Under the pieces are notes generated by a model. That model saw only the letters and a list, made by a program, of their open reading frames with translations, was not told the DNA's origin and did no database searches. Below are positions 14,538-23,616 of a stretch of 64,000 bases of DNA, piece after piece. A program made the position numbers and the translations under genes. How positions within the stretch are numbered: the first letter of the stretch is position 1; each line of letters begins with the position of its first letter. This DNA is from Bradyrhizobium sp. SZCCT0231 (lineage in GTDB: Bacteria > Pseudomonadota > Alphaproteobacteria > Rhizobiales > Xanthobacteraceae), in assembly GCF_018130245.1 (NCBI RefSeq), contig NZ_JAFCKP010000009.1:124001-188000 (forward strand), read 5' to 3'.

Positions 14538-17505
14538 GGCTTGGTTCCTTGGTGGCGGGAGTGGCGTTTGAATGGGTGGCGCGATCGAGGCTCATCGCCA
14601 GCACGCGCGCGACGTGAAGCGCCTCGCGTTGTGCGCCGTCATGAATCTGGTGCCGGCATGAGGTGCCGTCGGCGACGACAAGTGTATTTGGATCCGCGCG
14701 CCGCACAGCCGGCAGCAGCGACAGCTCGGCCATCTCGATCGAGGCATCATATGTGTCCGCGCCATAGCCGAAGGCGCCGGCCATGCCGCAGCAGCTGGAC
14801 TCGATGGTCTCGACCTTCAGGCCGGGGACGAGGCGCAGCACCTGCTCGACCGGCTTGAAGGCGCCGAAGGATTTTTGATGGCAATGGCCGTGCACCACGA
14901 CCTTCTCAGTGACGTTGCCGAGCGGCAGTTGCAGCCGGCCCGCCTCGGCTTCACGCACCAGAAACTCCTCGAAGGTCAGCGCATGTGCGCCGACGGCCTT
15001 GGCGTCCTTGTCCTTGCGCAGCGAAGCCAGCTCGTCGCGCAGTGTCAGGAGGCAGCTCGGCTCGAGGCCGACGATCGGCACACCGCGCGCGGCGAAGGGC
15101 GCGAAGGCGGCCACGAGCCGGTCCAGCTCGGATTTCGCTTCGTCGACGAGACCTGCGGACAGGAACGTGCGGCCACAGCACAGCGGACGGCCGCCGCTCA
15201 CGGGCTTCGGCAGATGGACGCGATAGCCTCCGGCCGCGAGCACGCGGAGCGCAGCGTCGAGGTTCTCGCGCTCATAGATGCGATTAAAAGTATCAGTGAA
15301 CAGCACGACCTCGCGACCGTCCGCAGGTCCCATGCTGTCGGCTGGCGGCACGAACACATCGCTGCGGAAGGCGGGGAGCGCCCGGCGCGCGCTGATGCCG
15401 GCAACGCGCTCGAACAGTTTTCGCAACAGCGGACTGCGGTTGCGCAAATTCGCGATTGGCGCGAAGCGCGAGGCGAGGCCGGCATAGCGCGGCAGGTACC
15501 CGACCAGGCGGTCGCGCAGCGTCAGGCCGTGGCTGGCAGCGCGCGCGGCGAGCACCTCGATCTTCATCTTGGCCATGTCGACCCCAACAGGGCATTCGTG
15601 GCGGCAGGCCTTGCAGGAGACGCAGAGCTTGAGGGTCTCCATCATCTCGTCGGAGGCGAGTGCATTGGCGCCGAGCTGGCCGGAGATCGCGAGCCGCAAG
15701 GTGTTCGCACGCCCTCGCGTGACGTCCTTCTCATTGCGCGTCGCGCGATAGGACGGGCACATCACGCCGCCCTCGAGCTTGCGGCAGGCGCCGTTGTTGT
15801 TGCACATCTCGACCGCGCCCTGGAAACCGCCGCCGGCGCCGGGATAAGCCGACCAGTCGAATTTTGTCTTGAGCTCCGCGACGCGATATTCCGGCTTGAA
15901 GCGGAACAGCGAGCGGTCGTCCATCTTCGGCGCATCGACGATCTTGCCGGGATTGAGGACGCCGTCGGGGTCGAAGCGCTGCTTCACCTCCCTGAAGTCG
16001 GCGACGAGGCGCTCGCCGAACATAGTTTCGTGGAATTCGGAGCGCACCAGGCCGTCGCCGTGCTCGCCGGAATGCGAGCCCTTGTACTCGCGCACCAGCG
16101 CGAACGCCTCTTCGGCGATGGCCCGCATCGCCTTGACGTCCTTCTCCAGCTTCAGGTTCAGCACTGGGCGCACATGCAGGCAGCCCTCCGAGGCATGCGC
16201 GTACATCGTGCCGCTGGTGCCGTGCTTGGCGAACACTTCGTTCAGCCGCGCGGTGTAGTCGGCCAGATGCGGCAGCGGCACGGCGCAGTCCTCGACGAAG
16301 GAGACCGGCTTGCCCTCCTGCTTCATCGACATCATGACGTTGAGGCCGGCGGCGCGGAAATCGGCGATGCCGCTCTGCAGCGCCGGCTCGGTGATCTCCA
16401 CCACGCCGCCCCATTTGCGCGTGTCGTTATTCCAGCCGAAGCCGAGATCGCCCATCAGCTCGGTGAGCTGCTTGAGACGGACGAGATTGTCGGCCTGATC
16501 TTCTTCGGCGAACTCGACCACCAGCACGGCATCCGGATCGCCCTTGATCGCGGCGGAGATGATGGGGCGGAACATCGCGATGTCGCGGCCGAGCGCGATC
16601 ATGGTGCGGTCGACCAGCTCGACCGCGATCGGCTTGAGCTTGACCAGGTGCTGGGCCGCATCCATCGCCTCGTAGAAGCTGCCGAAATGGCAGACGCCGA
16701 GCGCCTTGTTGCGGATCACGGGCCACAGCTTCAGCTCGACCTTGGTGGTGAAGGCGAGGGTGCCTTCCGAGCCGACCAAGAGATGCGCCATGTTGTTCGG
16801 CGCGTTGCGCGGCACCAGCGCATCGAGATTGTAGCCGCCGACGCGGCGCTGCACCTTGGGGAAGCGCGCCGCAATCTCGTCGGCCTCGCGGGTGCCGAGA
16901 TCGAGCATGTCGCGGAACAGGGCGCGGGTGCTGTCGCTCACCTCGGCGTCGGAGAGGTCGCGCGACACCTCGCCGAAGCGGCTCAGCGTGCCGTCGGCGA
17001 GCGATGCCTCCATCGACAGCGTATTGTCGCGCATGGTGCCGTAGCGCAGGCTGCGGCCGCCGCAGGAATTGTTGCCGGCCATGCCGCCGATGGTGGCGCG
17101 GGAGGCCGTGGAGACGTCGACCGGAAACCACAGGCCGTGCTTCTTCAGCTGCCGGTTGAGGTCGTCGAGCACGATGCCGGGCTCGACCACGCAGGTGCGG
17201 CCTTCGACATCGAGCGAGAGGATCCGGCTCAGGTGCTTGGAGAGATCGACCACGAGGCCGTCATTGACGGTCTGGCCGCATTGCGAGGTGCCGCCGCCGC
17301 GCGGGGTGACCTTCACCCCCTCGTCGCGGGCAATCGCCAGCGCCCTCAAGGCCTCGTCCATGGTCTTCGGGACCACCACGCCGGCCGGCATGATCTGGTA
17401 GAACGAGGCGTCGGTGGCGTAGCGGCCACGGCTGAAGGGGTCGAACAGGACGTCGCCGGTCAATTCCGACCGCAGGCGCCGTTCGAGCGAGGAGGCGTTT
17501 GTCAT
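14530..17505 (-). CDS. Large FAD/Fe-S oxidoreductase (GlcD-GlcF-like or YdiJ-like fusion)
   Basis: The 991-residue protein joins a GlcD-type flavin half to an Fe-S and CCG half. Residues 40-270 form an FAD-binding type 4 domain (PRGGGTSQCGQTVNDGLVVDLSKH). A FAD oxidase C-terminal domain follows (HASEGCLHVRPVLNLK, SGEHGDGLVRSEF). The Fe-S region (about 590-690) contains LCVSCKACRHECPVGVD. Two CCG domains follow, with LCCGRTFLSAG and ESSCCGMAGAFGYG. This architecture is that of D-2-hydroxyacid dehydrogenases such as YdiJ/D2HGDH, or of glycolate oxidase in one chain. The neighbouring GlcG-like and serine-glyoxylate aminotransferase genes favour glycolate or another 2-hydroxyacid. The GntR regulator next door may control it. 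Confidence 0.88.
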   Translation of the reverse strand: MTNASSLERRLRSELTGDVLFDPFSRGRYATDASFYQIMPAGVVVPKTMDEALRALAIARDEGVKVTPRGGGTSQCGQTVNDGLVVDLSKHLSRILSLDVEGRTCVVEPGIVLDDLNRQLKKHGLWFPVDVSTASRATIGGMAGNNSCGGRSLRYGTMRDNTLSMEASLADGTLSRFGEVSRDLSDAEVSDSTRALFRDMLDLGTREADEIAARFPKVQRRVGGYNLDALVPRNAPNNMAHLLVGSEGTLAFTTKVELKLWPVIRNKALGVCHFGSFYEAMDAAQHLVKLKPIAVELVDRTMIALGRDIAMFRPIISAAIKGDPDAVLVVEFAEEDQADNLVRLKQLTELMGDLGFGWNNDTRKWGGVVEITEPALQSGIADFRAAGLNVMMSMKQEGKPVSFVEDCAVPLPHLADYTARLNEVFAKHGTSGTMYAHASEGCLHVRPVLNLKLEKDVKAMRAIAEEAFALVREYKGSHSGEHGDGLVRSEFHETMFGERLVADFREVKQRFDPDGVLNPGKIVDAPKMDDRSLFRFKPEYRVAELKTKFDWSAYPGAGGGFQGAVEMCNNNGACRKLEGGVMCPSYRATRNEKDVTRGRANTLRLAISGQLGANALASDEMMETLKLCVSCKACRHECPVGVDMAKMKIEVLAARAASHGLTLRDRLVGYLPRYAGLASRFAPIANLRNRSPLLRKLFERVAGISARRALPAFRSDVFVPPADSMGPADGREVVLFTDTFNRIYERENLDAALRVLAAGGYRVHLPKPVSGGRPLCCGRTFLSAGLVDEAKSELDRLVAAFAPFAARGVPIVGLEPSCLLTLRDELASLRKDKDAKAVGAHALTFEEFLVREAEAGRLQLPLGNVTEKVVVHGHCHQKSFGAFKPVEQVLRLVPGLKVETIESSCCGMAGAFGYGADTYDASIEMAELSLLPAVRRADPNTLVVADGTSCRHQIHDGAQREALHVARVLAMSLDRATHSNATPATKEPSHG

Positions 17506-17579
17506 CCCTGATCCCGGACTGACACAGTAAGGTTCAGCCTTGCTGAGTTATTCATTATGGTTCCTGACCGATTATATTG

Positions 17580-17591
17580 TGAATGCAAAAT
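17580..17591. promoter_or_regulatory. 12-bp motif shared by two promoters flanking the GntR gene (copy 1)
   Basis: TGAATGCAAAAT lies 74 bp upstream of the FAD/Fe-S oxidase start and recurs exactly at 18438-18449 before the aminotransferase gene. The surrounding bases are unusually AT-rich for this window. A shared half-site for the GntR protein encoded between them is a reasonable guess; I could not derive a full palindrome. Confidence 0.35.
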
Positions 17592-17608
17592 GAGCAAGCC
17601 GGACGCCC

Positions 17609-18358
17609 TCAGGGCGAGGCCGGCGCATCCTCTCGGGGCTCGGTCAGGTGCTCGATCGCCGCCGTCCGCTTGTTGCGCAGGTGCTGGAACAGGATGTCGC
17701 TGAGCTCGCTTGCGGCGCGGCGGCGCAGTGCATCGAGGATGGCCTCATGCTCGCGCATGGCTTCCGCCCAGCGCTGCCGTTTGCGGGCGAAATTGGCGGA
17801 GTAGCGGACGCGGCGAATGCGGCCGGCAAAGTTGGCGTAGGCGGTCTTCAGCGTCTCGTTGCGCGCGGCCGCGACGATGCTCTCGTGGATGCGCTGATTG
17901 GTCTGGAAATAGCCGTGCATGTCGCGATGCAGATAATGGCCGTACATCTCGTAATGCAGCTGCTCGATCGCGGTGATCTCCGCGTCCGTAATGGCCTCGC
18001 AGGCGAGGCGGCCGGCCAGGCTTTCCAGTCCGGCCATGACGTCGAACAGCTCTTCCAGGTCGCGTTGGCCGAGCTGACGCACCCGCGCGCCGCGGTTGGG
18101 CAAGAGCTCGATCAGCCCCTCGGCGGCGAGCACCTTCAACGCCTCGCGTAAGGGCGTGCGGGAGATGCCGAGCATCTCGCAGAGCTGCCGCTCGGGAACG
18201 CGCCCGCCCTCGGGAATGTTGCCCTCAACCACGTAGTCGCGCAGCCGCAGCAGGATCTCGCCATGTAGCGAGGCCTCGTGACGGTTTTCCTGGCGGTCGC
18301 CGCCATTGCCGGTTGGCGGGGTGATCGGAGCCCCGGTGTCGGGAATCGTGGCTTTCAT
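17609..18358 (-). CDS. GntR-family (FCD/FadR subfamily) transcription regulator
   Basis: This 249-residue protein has an N-terminal GntR winged helix (about 38-100, EGGRVPERQLCEMLGISRTPLREALKVLAAEGLIELLPNRGARV). The C-terminal all-helical FCD domain (about 108-235) contains a likely metal or ligand site, with histidines in QTNQRIHESIVAAARN and in AMREHEAILDALRRR. FCD regulators usually bind an organic acid and repress neighbouring genes. The start is uncertain: ATG 18358 is used, and ATG 18397 is an alternative; neither has a strong Shine-Dalgarno. The gene is divergent from the first aminotransferase gene and sits downstream of the oxidase promoter, so it probably controls both. Confidence 0.85.
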   Translation of the reverse strand: MKATIPDTGAPITPPTGNGGDRQENRHEASLHGEILLRLRDYVVEGNIPEGGRVPERQLCEMLGISRTPLREALKVLAAEGLIELLPNRGARVRQLGQRDLEELFDVMAGLESLAGRLACEAITDAEITAIEQLHYEMYGHYLHRDMHGYFQTNQRIHESIVAAARNETLKTAYANFAGRIRRVRYSANFARKRQRWAEAMREHEAILDALRRRAASELSDILFQHLRNKRTAAIEHLTEPREDAPASP

Positions 18359-18437
18359 TTGGAGTACAGTAGTTTGGCCCTTTGGTCGCGTCGACATCCA
18401 CAATCGAATACCAGATTTCGATTGAATGGACAAAAAA

Positions 18438-18449
18438 TGAATGCAAAAT
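18438..18449. promoter_or_regulatory. 12-bp motif shared by two promoters flanking the GntR gene (copy 2)
   Basis: TGAATGCAAAAT lies 42 bp before the first aminotransferase ATG and 80 bp before the GntR start. It is identical to the copy at 17580-17591 and in the same orientation. It is a candidate operator element. Confidence 0.35.
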
Positions 18450-18491
18450 AGCCGACGGAGCCGGCCGTAACCCGCCGACAGGGAGGTTTTC

Positions 18492-19694
18492 ATGCATCAG
18501 GGACGCCATTTCCTTCAGATTCCGGGCCCGAGCCCGGTCCCCGAGCGCGTCCTGCGCGCGATGGATATGCCTGTCATTGATCACCGCAGCGCCGAATTCG
18601 GCGAGCTCGGCCGCGCCGTGCTCGAGGGCAGCCAGAAGATCTTCCAGACCACGGGGCCGGTGGTGATCTTCCCTTCATCGGGGACCGGCGCCTGGGAAGC
18701 TGCGATCGTCAACACGCTGTCGCCGGGCGACAAGGTGCTGATGGTCGAGACCGGCCATTTCGCCACCATGTGGCGGCAGATGGCGGGGCGCTTCGGCGTC
18801 GAGGTCGATTTCGTCCCGGGCGACTGGCGCCGCGGCGCCGATCCGGCGGTGATCGAGGCGAAGCTCGCTGAGGATACCGCGCGCGCGATCAAGGCGGTGA
18901 TGGTCGTGCACAACGAGACCTCGACCGGCGCGACCAGCCGCATCGCGGAGATCCGCGCCGCGATCGACCGCACGGGCCACCCCGCGCTTCTGATGGTCGA
19001 CACCATCTCCTCGCTCGGCTCGGTCGACTACCGCCACGACGAGTGGAAAGTCGACGTCAGCGTCAGCTGCTCGCAGAAGGGTTTCATGCTGCCGCCCGGC
19101 CTCGGCTTCAACGCGATCTCGGAGAAGGCGCTGGCGGTCTCCAAGACCAACAAGATGCCGCGCTCCTATTTCGACTGGGAGGAGATGCTCAAGCCCAATG
19201 CCAAGGGCTTCTTCCCCTATACGCCCGCGACCAATCTGCTCTACGGCCTGCGCGAGGCGATCGCGATGCTGCTCGAAGAGGGGCTCGACAATGTTTTTGC
19301 GCGGCATCAGCGCCTGGCGGCCGCGACGCGGGCCGCCGTCAACCATTGGGGTCTCGAAGTGCTCTGCCAGGAGCCCTCGGAGTTCTCGCCGGTGCTCACC
19401 GCGGTGCTGATGCCGCCGGGGCATGATGCCGATCAGTTCCGGAAAGTGGTGCTCGACAATTACAACATGTCGCTCGGCTCGGGCCTGTCGAAGGTCGCCG
19501 GAAAAGTCTTCCGCATCGGCCATCTCGGCGAATGCAATGCGCTCACTTTGCTCGGCGCGCTCACCGGCGTCGAGATGGGCCTGTCGGTCGCCGGCGTGCC
19601 GCATCGCTCCGGCGGTGTCGACGTCGCGATGAAGCTCCTGGAGCAACGCCCGCAGGGCAATGCCTCGCCGCATCTGAAGATCGTCGGCACGTAA
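18492..19694 (+). CDS. sgaA: Serine-glyoxylate aminotransferase-like class V aminotransferase, copy 1
   Basis: This 400-residue PLP enzyme matches the serine-glyoxylate/alanine-glyoxylate aminotransferase family. It begins GRHFLQIPGPSPVPERVLRAM and has FPSSGTGAWEA (phosphate-binding turn), MVDTISSLGSVDY with the PLP-ring Asp, and SQKGFMLPPGLGF with the Schiff-base Lys near residue 196. It should convert L-serine and glyoxylate to hydroxypyruvate and glycine, or catalyse a related transamination. AGGGAGG precedes the ATG. The next paralogue lies 140 bp downstream. The adjacent glycolate-oxidase-like gene would supply glyoxylate. Confidence 0.88.
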   Translation: MHQGRHFLQIPGPSPVPERVLRAMDMPVIDHRSAEFGELGRAVLEGSQKIFQTTGPVVIFPSSGTGAWEAAIVNTLSPGDKVLMVETGHFATMWRQMAGRFGVEVDFVPGDWRRGADPAVIEAKLAEDTARAIKAVMVVHNETSTGATSRIAEIRAAIDRTGHPALLMVDTISSLGSVDYRHDEWKVDVSVSCSQKGFMLPPGLGFNAISEKALAVSKTNKMPRSYFDWEEMLKPNAKGFFPYTPATNLLYGLREAIAMLLEEGLDNVFARHQRLAAATRAAVNHWGLEVLCQEPSEFSPVLTAVLMPPGHDADQFRKVVLDNYNMSLGSGLSKVAGKVFRIGHLGECNALTLLGALTGVEMGLSVAGVPHRSGGVDVAMKLLEQRPQGNASPHLKIVGT

Positions 19695-19732
19695 GGGTGG
19701 TCGCGACGCGCGGCGGTGGAGGGGGGCAGGCC

Positions 19733-19758
19733 GGCCGTTTTGCGCGGACGGCCCCTTT
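19733..19758 (+). terminator. Possible weak intrinsic terminator or attenuator between the two aminotransferase genes
   Basis: A short stem GGCCGT/ACGGCC with a 9-nt loop is followed by CCCTTTT. The stem is only 6 bp, so it would be weak and may only attenuate read-through into the second aminotransferase gene. Confidence 0.3.
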
Positions 19759-19834
19759 TGGAGGAGAGGACAAGCCGGCCAAATGGTGCTATTCGGCGCC
19801 CACCAAAACCAAGGCTAGACCGGGAAGGACGCCG

Positions 19835-21034
19835 ATGACCGTGCATACTGGAAGGCATTTCTTACAGATTCCAGGACCGACCAACGTGCCCGATCGGGTG
19901 CTGCGGGCGATGGACATGCCGACGCTGGACCATCGCGGTCCGGAGTTCGCCGAGCTCGGTTTTGCCGTCCTCGCTGCGATGCAGCGCGTGTTCCGCACCA
20001 AGCAGCCCGTGATCATCTTCCCCTCGTCCGGCACCGGCGCCTGGGAAGCGGCGATGGTCAATGTGTTTGCGCCCGGCGACAAGGTCTTGATGTGCGAAAC
20101 CGGCCAGTTCGCCGTGCTCTGGCGCGGCATCGCCGACAAGTTCAAGCTCGACGTCGACTTCATCCCGAGCGACTGGCGCCATGGCGCCGATCTCGCCGAG
20201 ATCGAGAAGCGCCTTGCCGCCGACAAGCAGCACGCCATCAAGGCGGTCTGCGTCGTCCACAACGAGACCTCGACCGGCTGCGTGACGCCGCCGCTCGAAG
20301 TGCGCAAGATCCTCGACCGCACGAAGCATCCGGCGCTGCTGATGGTCGACACCATCTCCGGCCTCGGCTCGATGGAATATGAGCACGACGCCTGGGGCAT
20401 CGACGTCTCGGTCGCAGGCTCACAGAAGGGCCTGATGCTGCCGCCGGGTCTCGGCTTCAACGCCGTCTCGGAGAAGGCGCTCGCGGTCGCCAAGGCCAAT
20501 CCGGGCATGCGCTCCTACTGGGACTGGCAGGAGGTCATCAGCTTCAACAAGCTCGGCACCTTCCCCTACACGCCCGCGACCAACCTGCTCTACGGCCTGC
20601 GCGAAGCGGTCAAGATGCTGGAGGAGGAGGGGCTGGAGAACGTCTGGTCCCGCCACAAGCGCCACAGCGCGGCGACGCGGGCGGCGGTCAAGGTCTGGGG
20701 CCTGGAGACGCAGTGTGCCGATCCCGCCGCGCATTCGCCGGCGCTGACCGGCGTGCGCGTGCCCGAGGGCTTTGATGCCGACGCCTTCCGCAAGGTGGTG
20801 CTGGAAAACTTCGACATGTCGCTCGGCACCGGCCTGAACAAGGTCAAGGGCAAAGTGTTCCGCATCGGCCATATCGGCCATTTCAACGATCTGATGCTGA
20901 TGGGCACGCTCGCCGGCGTCGAGATGGGTCTTGATCTTGCAAAGATCCCGCACCGGAGCGGCGGCGTATTGGCGGCCATGGACGTCCTCAAGGGACGCGA
21001 CGTGGTGCCGATGACCAAGGCTCAGGTGGCTTGA
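19835..21034 (+). CDS. sgaA: Serine-glyoxylate aminotransferase-like class V aminotransferase, copy 2
   Basis: This 399-residue paralogue of the gene at 18492 is alignable along its whole length without obvious gaps. Key motifs are conserved: GRHFLQIPGPTNVPDRVLRAM, FPSSGTGAWEA, MVDTISGLGSMEY and SQKGLMLPPGLGF with the PLP Lys near residue 198. By eye roughly two thirds of residues match the first copy, so the duplication is old and both copies look intact. ATG 19835 follows GGGAAGGA; the open frame above it is non-coding. An enoyl-CoA hydratase gene follows 24 nt downstream. The two copies may differ in amino donor or in regulation. Confidence 0.88.
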   Translation: MTVHTGRHFLQIPGPTNVPDRVLRAMDMPTLDHRGPEFAELGFAVLAAMQRVFRTKQPVIIFPSSGTGAWEAAMVNVFAPGDKVLMCETGQFAVLWRGIADKFKLDVDFIPSDWRHGADLAEIEKRLAADKQHAIKAVCVVHNETSTGCVTPPLEVRKILDRTKHPALLMVDTISGLGSMEYEHDAWGIDVSVAGSQKGLMLPPGLGFNAVSEKALAVAKANPGMRSYWDWQEVISFNKLGTFPYTPATNLLYGLREAVKMLEEEGLENVWSRHKRHSAATRAAVKVWGLETQCADPAAHSPALTGVRVPEGFDADAFRKVVLENFDMSLGTGLNKVKGKVFRIGHIGHFNDLMLMGTLAGVEMGLDLAKIPHRSGGVLAAMDVLKGRDVVPMTKAQVA

Positions 21035-21058
21035 ACTAACTTAGAAAGTGAGCGCGCG

Positions 21059-21856
21059 ATGAACGCACCGACGACTACTAGCGAAGACCTGCTCTACTCC
21101 GTCACGGACGGCATCGCGCGGATCACCTTCAACCGCCCGCAGGCGCGCAACGCCATGACCTTCGCCATGTATGACCGCATGGCGGAGATCTGCCAGGAGA
21201 TCAACGCCGACCGCTCGATCAAGGCGCTGATCCTGACCGGCGCCGGCGACAAGGCGTTCGCCTCCGGCACCGACATCTCGCAATTTCGCGCCTTCAAGAC
21301 CGCGCAGGACGCGCTCGACTACGAGGCACGGATCGACCGCGTGCTCGGCACGCTCGAGCAGTGCCGCGTGCCGGTGATCGCGGCCATCGCCGGGGCCTGC
21401 ACCGGCGGCGGTGCCGGCATTGCGGCCTGCTGCGATCTCCGCATCGGCACCGAGACGACGCGGATGGGCTTTCCGATCGCGCGCACGCTCGGCAACTGCC
21501 TGTCGATGTCGAATATCAGCCGCGTCGTCGCGCTGGTCGGTCCCGCCCGCACCAAGGATATGATCTTCAAGGCGCGCCTCGTCGAGGCGCAGGAGGCGCT
21601 CGCCCTCGGCCTGCTCAACGAGATCGTGCCCGACGTCGAGACGCTGCAGCGCCGCGCCGACGAGACCGCGAAGCTCGTCGCCAGCCACGCGCCGCTGACG
21701 CTGGAAGCGACCAAGGAGGCGGTGCGCCGCATCCGCCGCACGCTGTCGCGCGAGGAGGGCGAGGACCTGATCCTGAAAGCCTATATGAGCGAAGATTTCC
21801 GCGAGGGCATGGATGCCTTCCTCAACAAACGGGCGCCCGTCTGGAAGGGCAAGTAA
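21059..21856 (+). CDS. Enoyl-CoA hydratase/isomerase family protein
   Basis: This 265-residue crotonase-fold protein shows FNRPQARNAMTFAMYDRM, GAGDKAFASGTDISQF and AAIAGACTGGGAGIAACCDLRIGTETTRMGFPIARTLGNCLS. The second oxyanion loop is present. The usual catalytic Glu in the following helix is replaced by FPIARTLG, so it may not be a simple hydratase. A preceding AGAAAGTGAG sequence fits a weak RBS. Location after two aminotransferases and before a TctCBA-type transporter suggests a catabolic unit, but the substrate is unknown. Confidence 0.82.
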   Translation: MNAPTTTSEDLLYSVTDGIARITFNRPQARNAMTFAMYDRMAEICQEINADRSIKALILTGAGDKAFASGTDISQFRAFKTAQDALDYEARIDRVLGTLEQCRVPVIAAIAGACTGGGAGIAACCDLRIGTETTRMGFPIARTLGNCLSMSNISRVVALVGPARTKDMIFKARLVEAQEALALGLLNEIVPDVETLQRRADETAKLVASHAPLTLEATKEAVRRIRRTLSREEGEDLILKAYMSEDFREGMDAFLNKRAPVWKGK

Positions 21857-21999
21857 ACTCATGCGCAATCGGCGTCGTCAGTCGAAAGTCATAGGCGCCG
21901 ATTTGCCGGGCTGCTTGCACTCGTCAGCTTTAGTCCGCACTATGCAGGGATAGAATTCTTCCGCACTACAACTCAAAAAAACATCAGGGGACGAAACTC

Positions 22000-22986
22000 G
22001 TGCGAATTCCAGTGAAAGCCCTCGGCGCTGCGACGGCGCTGTTGTTGAGCACGCCGGCCTTCGCCGGCTGGGAACCGGCAAAACCCGTCGAGATCGTGGT
22101 GGCGGCGGGCGCGGGTGGCGCCTCCGATCAGATGGCGCGGATGATGCAGGCCGCGATCCAGAAGAACAATCTGATGAAGCAGCCGATGGTCGTCTCGCTC
22201 AAGGGCGGTGCCTCGGGCGCGGAAGCGCTGATGTACATGAAATCCAGCGAGGGCGACCCGAACAAGGTGCTGATCGCCTATTCGCTGATCTACATGCTGC
22301 CGCTGTCGGCAAAGATCCCGTTCAACTGGCGTGAGCTGACGCCGGTCTCTGTGGTCGCGCTCGACCAGTTCGTGCTCTGGGACAACAGCGCAGGCCCCAA
22401 GACGGTGAAGGAATTCGTCGTGGCCGCGAAGGCCGCGAGCTCGCCGTTCAAGATGGGCGGCACCGGCTCCAAGCGCGAGGACCACGTGCTCACGGTGTTC
22501 CTCGAGCAGAAGACCGGCGCGAAATTCTCCTATCTGCCCTACAAGTCCGGCGGCGAGGCCGCGACCCAGCTGGTCGGCAACCACACCGAAGCTAACGTCA
22601 ACAACCCATCCGAAAATCTCGAAGTCTGGCGCGCCGGCCAGGTGCGTCCGCTCTGCGTCTTCGACAAGGAGCGCATCTCCTACACCGGCAAGGTGACGGA
22701 CACCCAGTCCTGGGCCGACATCCCGACCTGCAAGGAGGAGGGCGTCGACGTGCAGTATCGGATGTTGCGCGCGATGTTCCTGCCCGGCAAGGTCACGGCT
22801 GAGCAGCAGGCGTTCTATGCCGATCTGTTCCACAAGGTGACGCAGACCGCGGAATACAAGGACTACATGGAGAAGCAGGCGCTGAAGCCGATCTTCCTCA
22901 CCGGCAAGGACATGGTGCAATTCCTCGAGGAGGACGATGCGCTGAACAAGTCGCTGATGACGGAAGCCGGTTTCGTCGCGAAGTAG
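22000..22986 (+). CDS. tctC: Tripartite tricarboxylate transporter substrate-binding protein (Bug/TctC)
   Basis: This 328-residue periplasmic protein has a signal peptide (about 1-22, ending AFA-G) followed by the Bug-family N-terminus EPAKPVEIVVAAGAGGASDQMARMMQ. Other family landmarks are FKMGGTGSKREDHVLTVFLEQKTGAKFSYLPYKSGGEAATQLVGNH and a C-terminal VQFLEEDDA. It binds a carboxylate or related solute for the TctAB permease encoded downstream. The start is GTG with CAGGGGACG upstream. The 143 bp before it are AT-richer than the coding DNA and may hold the operon promoter; I see no clear operator. Confidence 0.9.
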   Translation: MRIPVKALGAATALLLSTPAFAGWEPAKPVEIVVAAGAGGASDQMARMMQAAIQKNNLMKQPMVVSLKGGASGAEALMYMKSSEGDPNKVLIAYSLIYMLPLSAKIPFNWRELTPVSVVALDQFVLWDNSAGPKTVKEFVVAAKAASSPFKMGGTGSKREDHVLTVFLEQKTGAKFSYLPYKSGGEAATQLVGNHTEANVNNPSENLEVWRAGQVRPLCVFDKERISYTGKVTDTQSWADIPTCKEEGVDVQYRMLRAMFLPGKVTAEQQAFYADLFHKVTQTAEYKDYMEKQALKPIFLTGKDMVQFLEEDDALNKSLMTEAGFVAK

Positions 22987-23001
22987 CTGTCCCTTTTTTC
23001 T

Positions 23002-23029
23002 CCCTCTCCCCGTTCTTACGGGGAGAGGG
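23002..23029. repeat. GC-rich 12-bp hairpin between tctC and tctB
   Basis: CCCTCTCCCCGT pairs perfectly with ACGGGGAGAGGG around a TCTT loop. It has no downstream T-tract on the plus strand; a T-run lies upstream (TTTTTTC). This could stabilise the tctC mRNA and raise binding-protein levels over permease levels, as REP-type elements do. It also resembles repeats seen in bradyrhizobial intergenic DNA. Confidence 0.6.
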
Positions 23030-23060
23030 GGAATTGGCCGCACTCCGTCCCTAGCAGAGC

Positions 23061-23603
23061 ATGTCCCAAACCGATATCGAAATCGTCGTCGAGGATCCCA
23101 CCGCGCCCGAAGACGACTCGCCCTCCGTCGTCTCTTCCGGCACGATCGAGATCGTCGTTTGCCTCCTGCTGCTCGCGCTCGCCATCACGCTCGGCTACGA
23201 CAATTGGCGCACCGGCGCGTCCTGGGATGCGACCGGGCCCGAGCCCGGCTATTTCCCGTTTTATCTTTCCGTCATCCTCGGCGGCGGCAGCCTCTACGGC
23301 CTGATCGTGGCGCTGCTTGCGCGTCGCTCCTCGCGCGAGACCTTCGTCACGCGCGCGCAAGGCCGCCGCGTGATGGCGGTGTTCGTGCCGACGCTGCTGT
23401 TCTGCCTGGTGACGCAGGTCCTCGGCCTCTATGTCGCGAGCTTCCTCCTGATCGCGGGCTTCATGCGCCTCGTCGGCAGGATCGCGCTGTGGAAGTCGCT
23501 GCTCACCGCTTTCGTGTTCACGGCGATCATGTTCGTCACCTTCGACATCGCCTTCGACGTCATCATGCCGAAAGGGCCGCTCGAAGCGGCCCTCGGCCGC
23601 TAG
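23061..23603 (+). CDS. tctB: Tripartite tricarboxylate transporter small permease (TctB)
   Basis: This 180-residue membrane protein has about four hydrophobic helices after a polar acidic N-terminus of 30 residues. The loop WRTGASWDATGPEPGYFPFYLSVILGGGSLYGL is characteristic of TctB proteins. It is the small subunit of the TctABC secondary carrier. The ATG at 23061 follows a weak AGCAGAGC. The large subunit gene begins 13 nt after its stop. Confidence 0.87.
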   Translation: MSQTDIEIVVEDPTAPEDDSPSVVSSGTIEIVVCLLLLALAITLGYDNWRTGASWDATGPEPGYFPFYLSVILGGGSLYGLIVALLARRSSRETFVTRAQGRRVMAVFVPTLLFCLVTQVLGLYVASFLLIAGFMRLVGRIALWKSLLTAFVFTAIMFVTFDIAFDVIMPKGPLEAALGR

Positions 23604-23616
23604 GCGGGCCCGCGCG

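Noticed and set aside
14875-17511. Very long open frame on the plus strand opposite the FAD/Fe-S oxidase gene.
   Set aside because: Such antisense frames are common in GC-rich DNA; its translation is rich in His, Arg, Asp and Gly and has no recognisable domain, while the minus strand encodes a complete enzyme.
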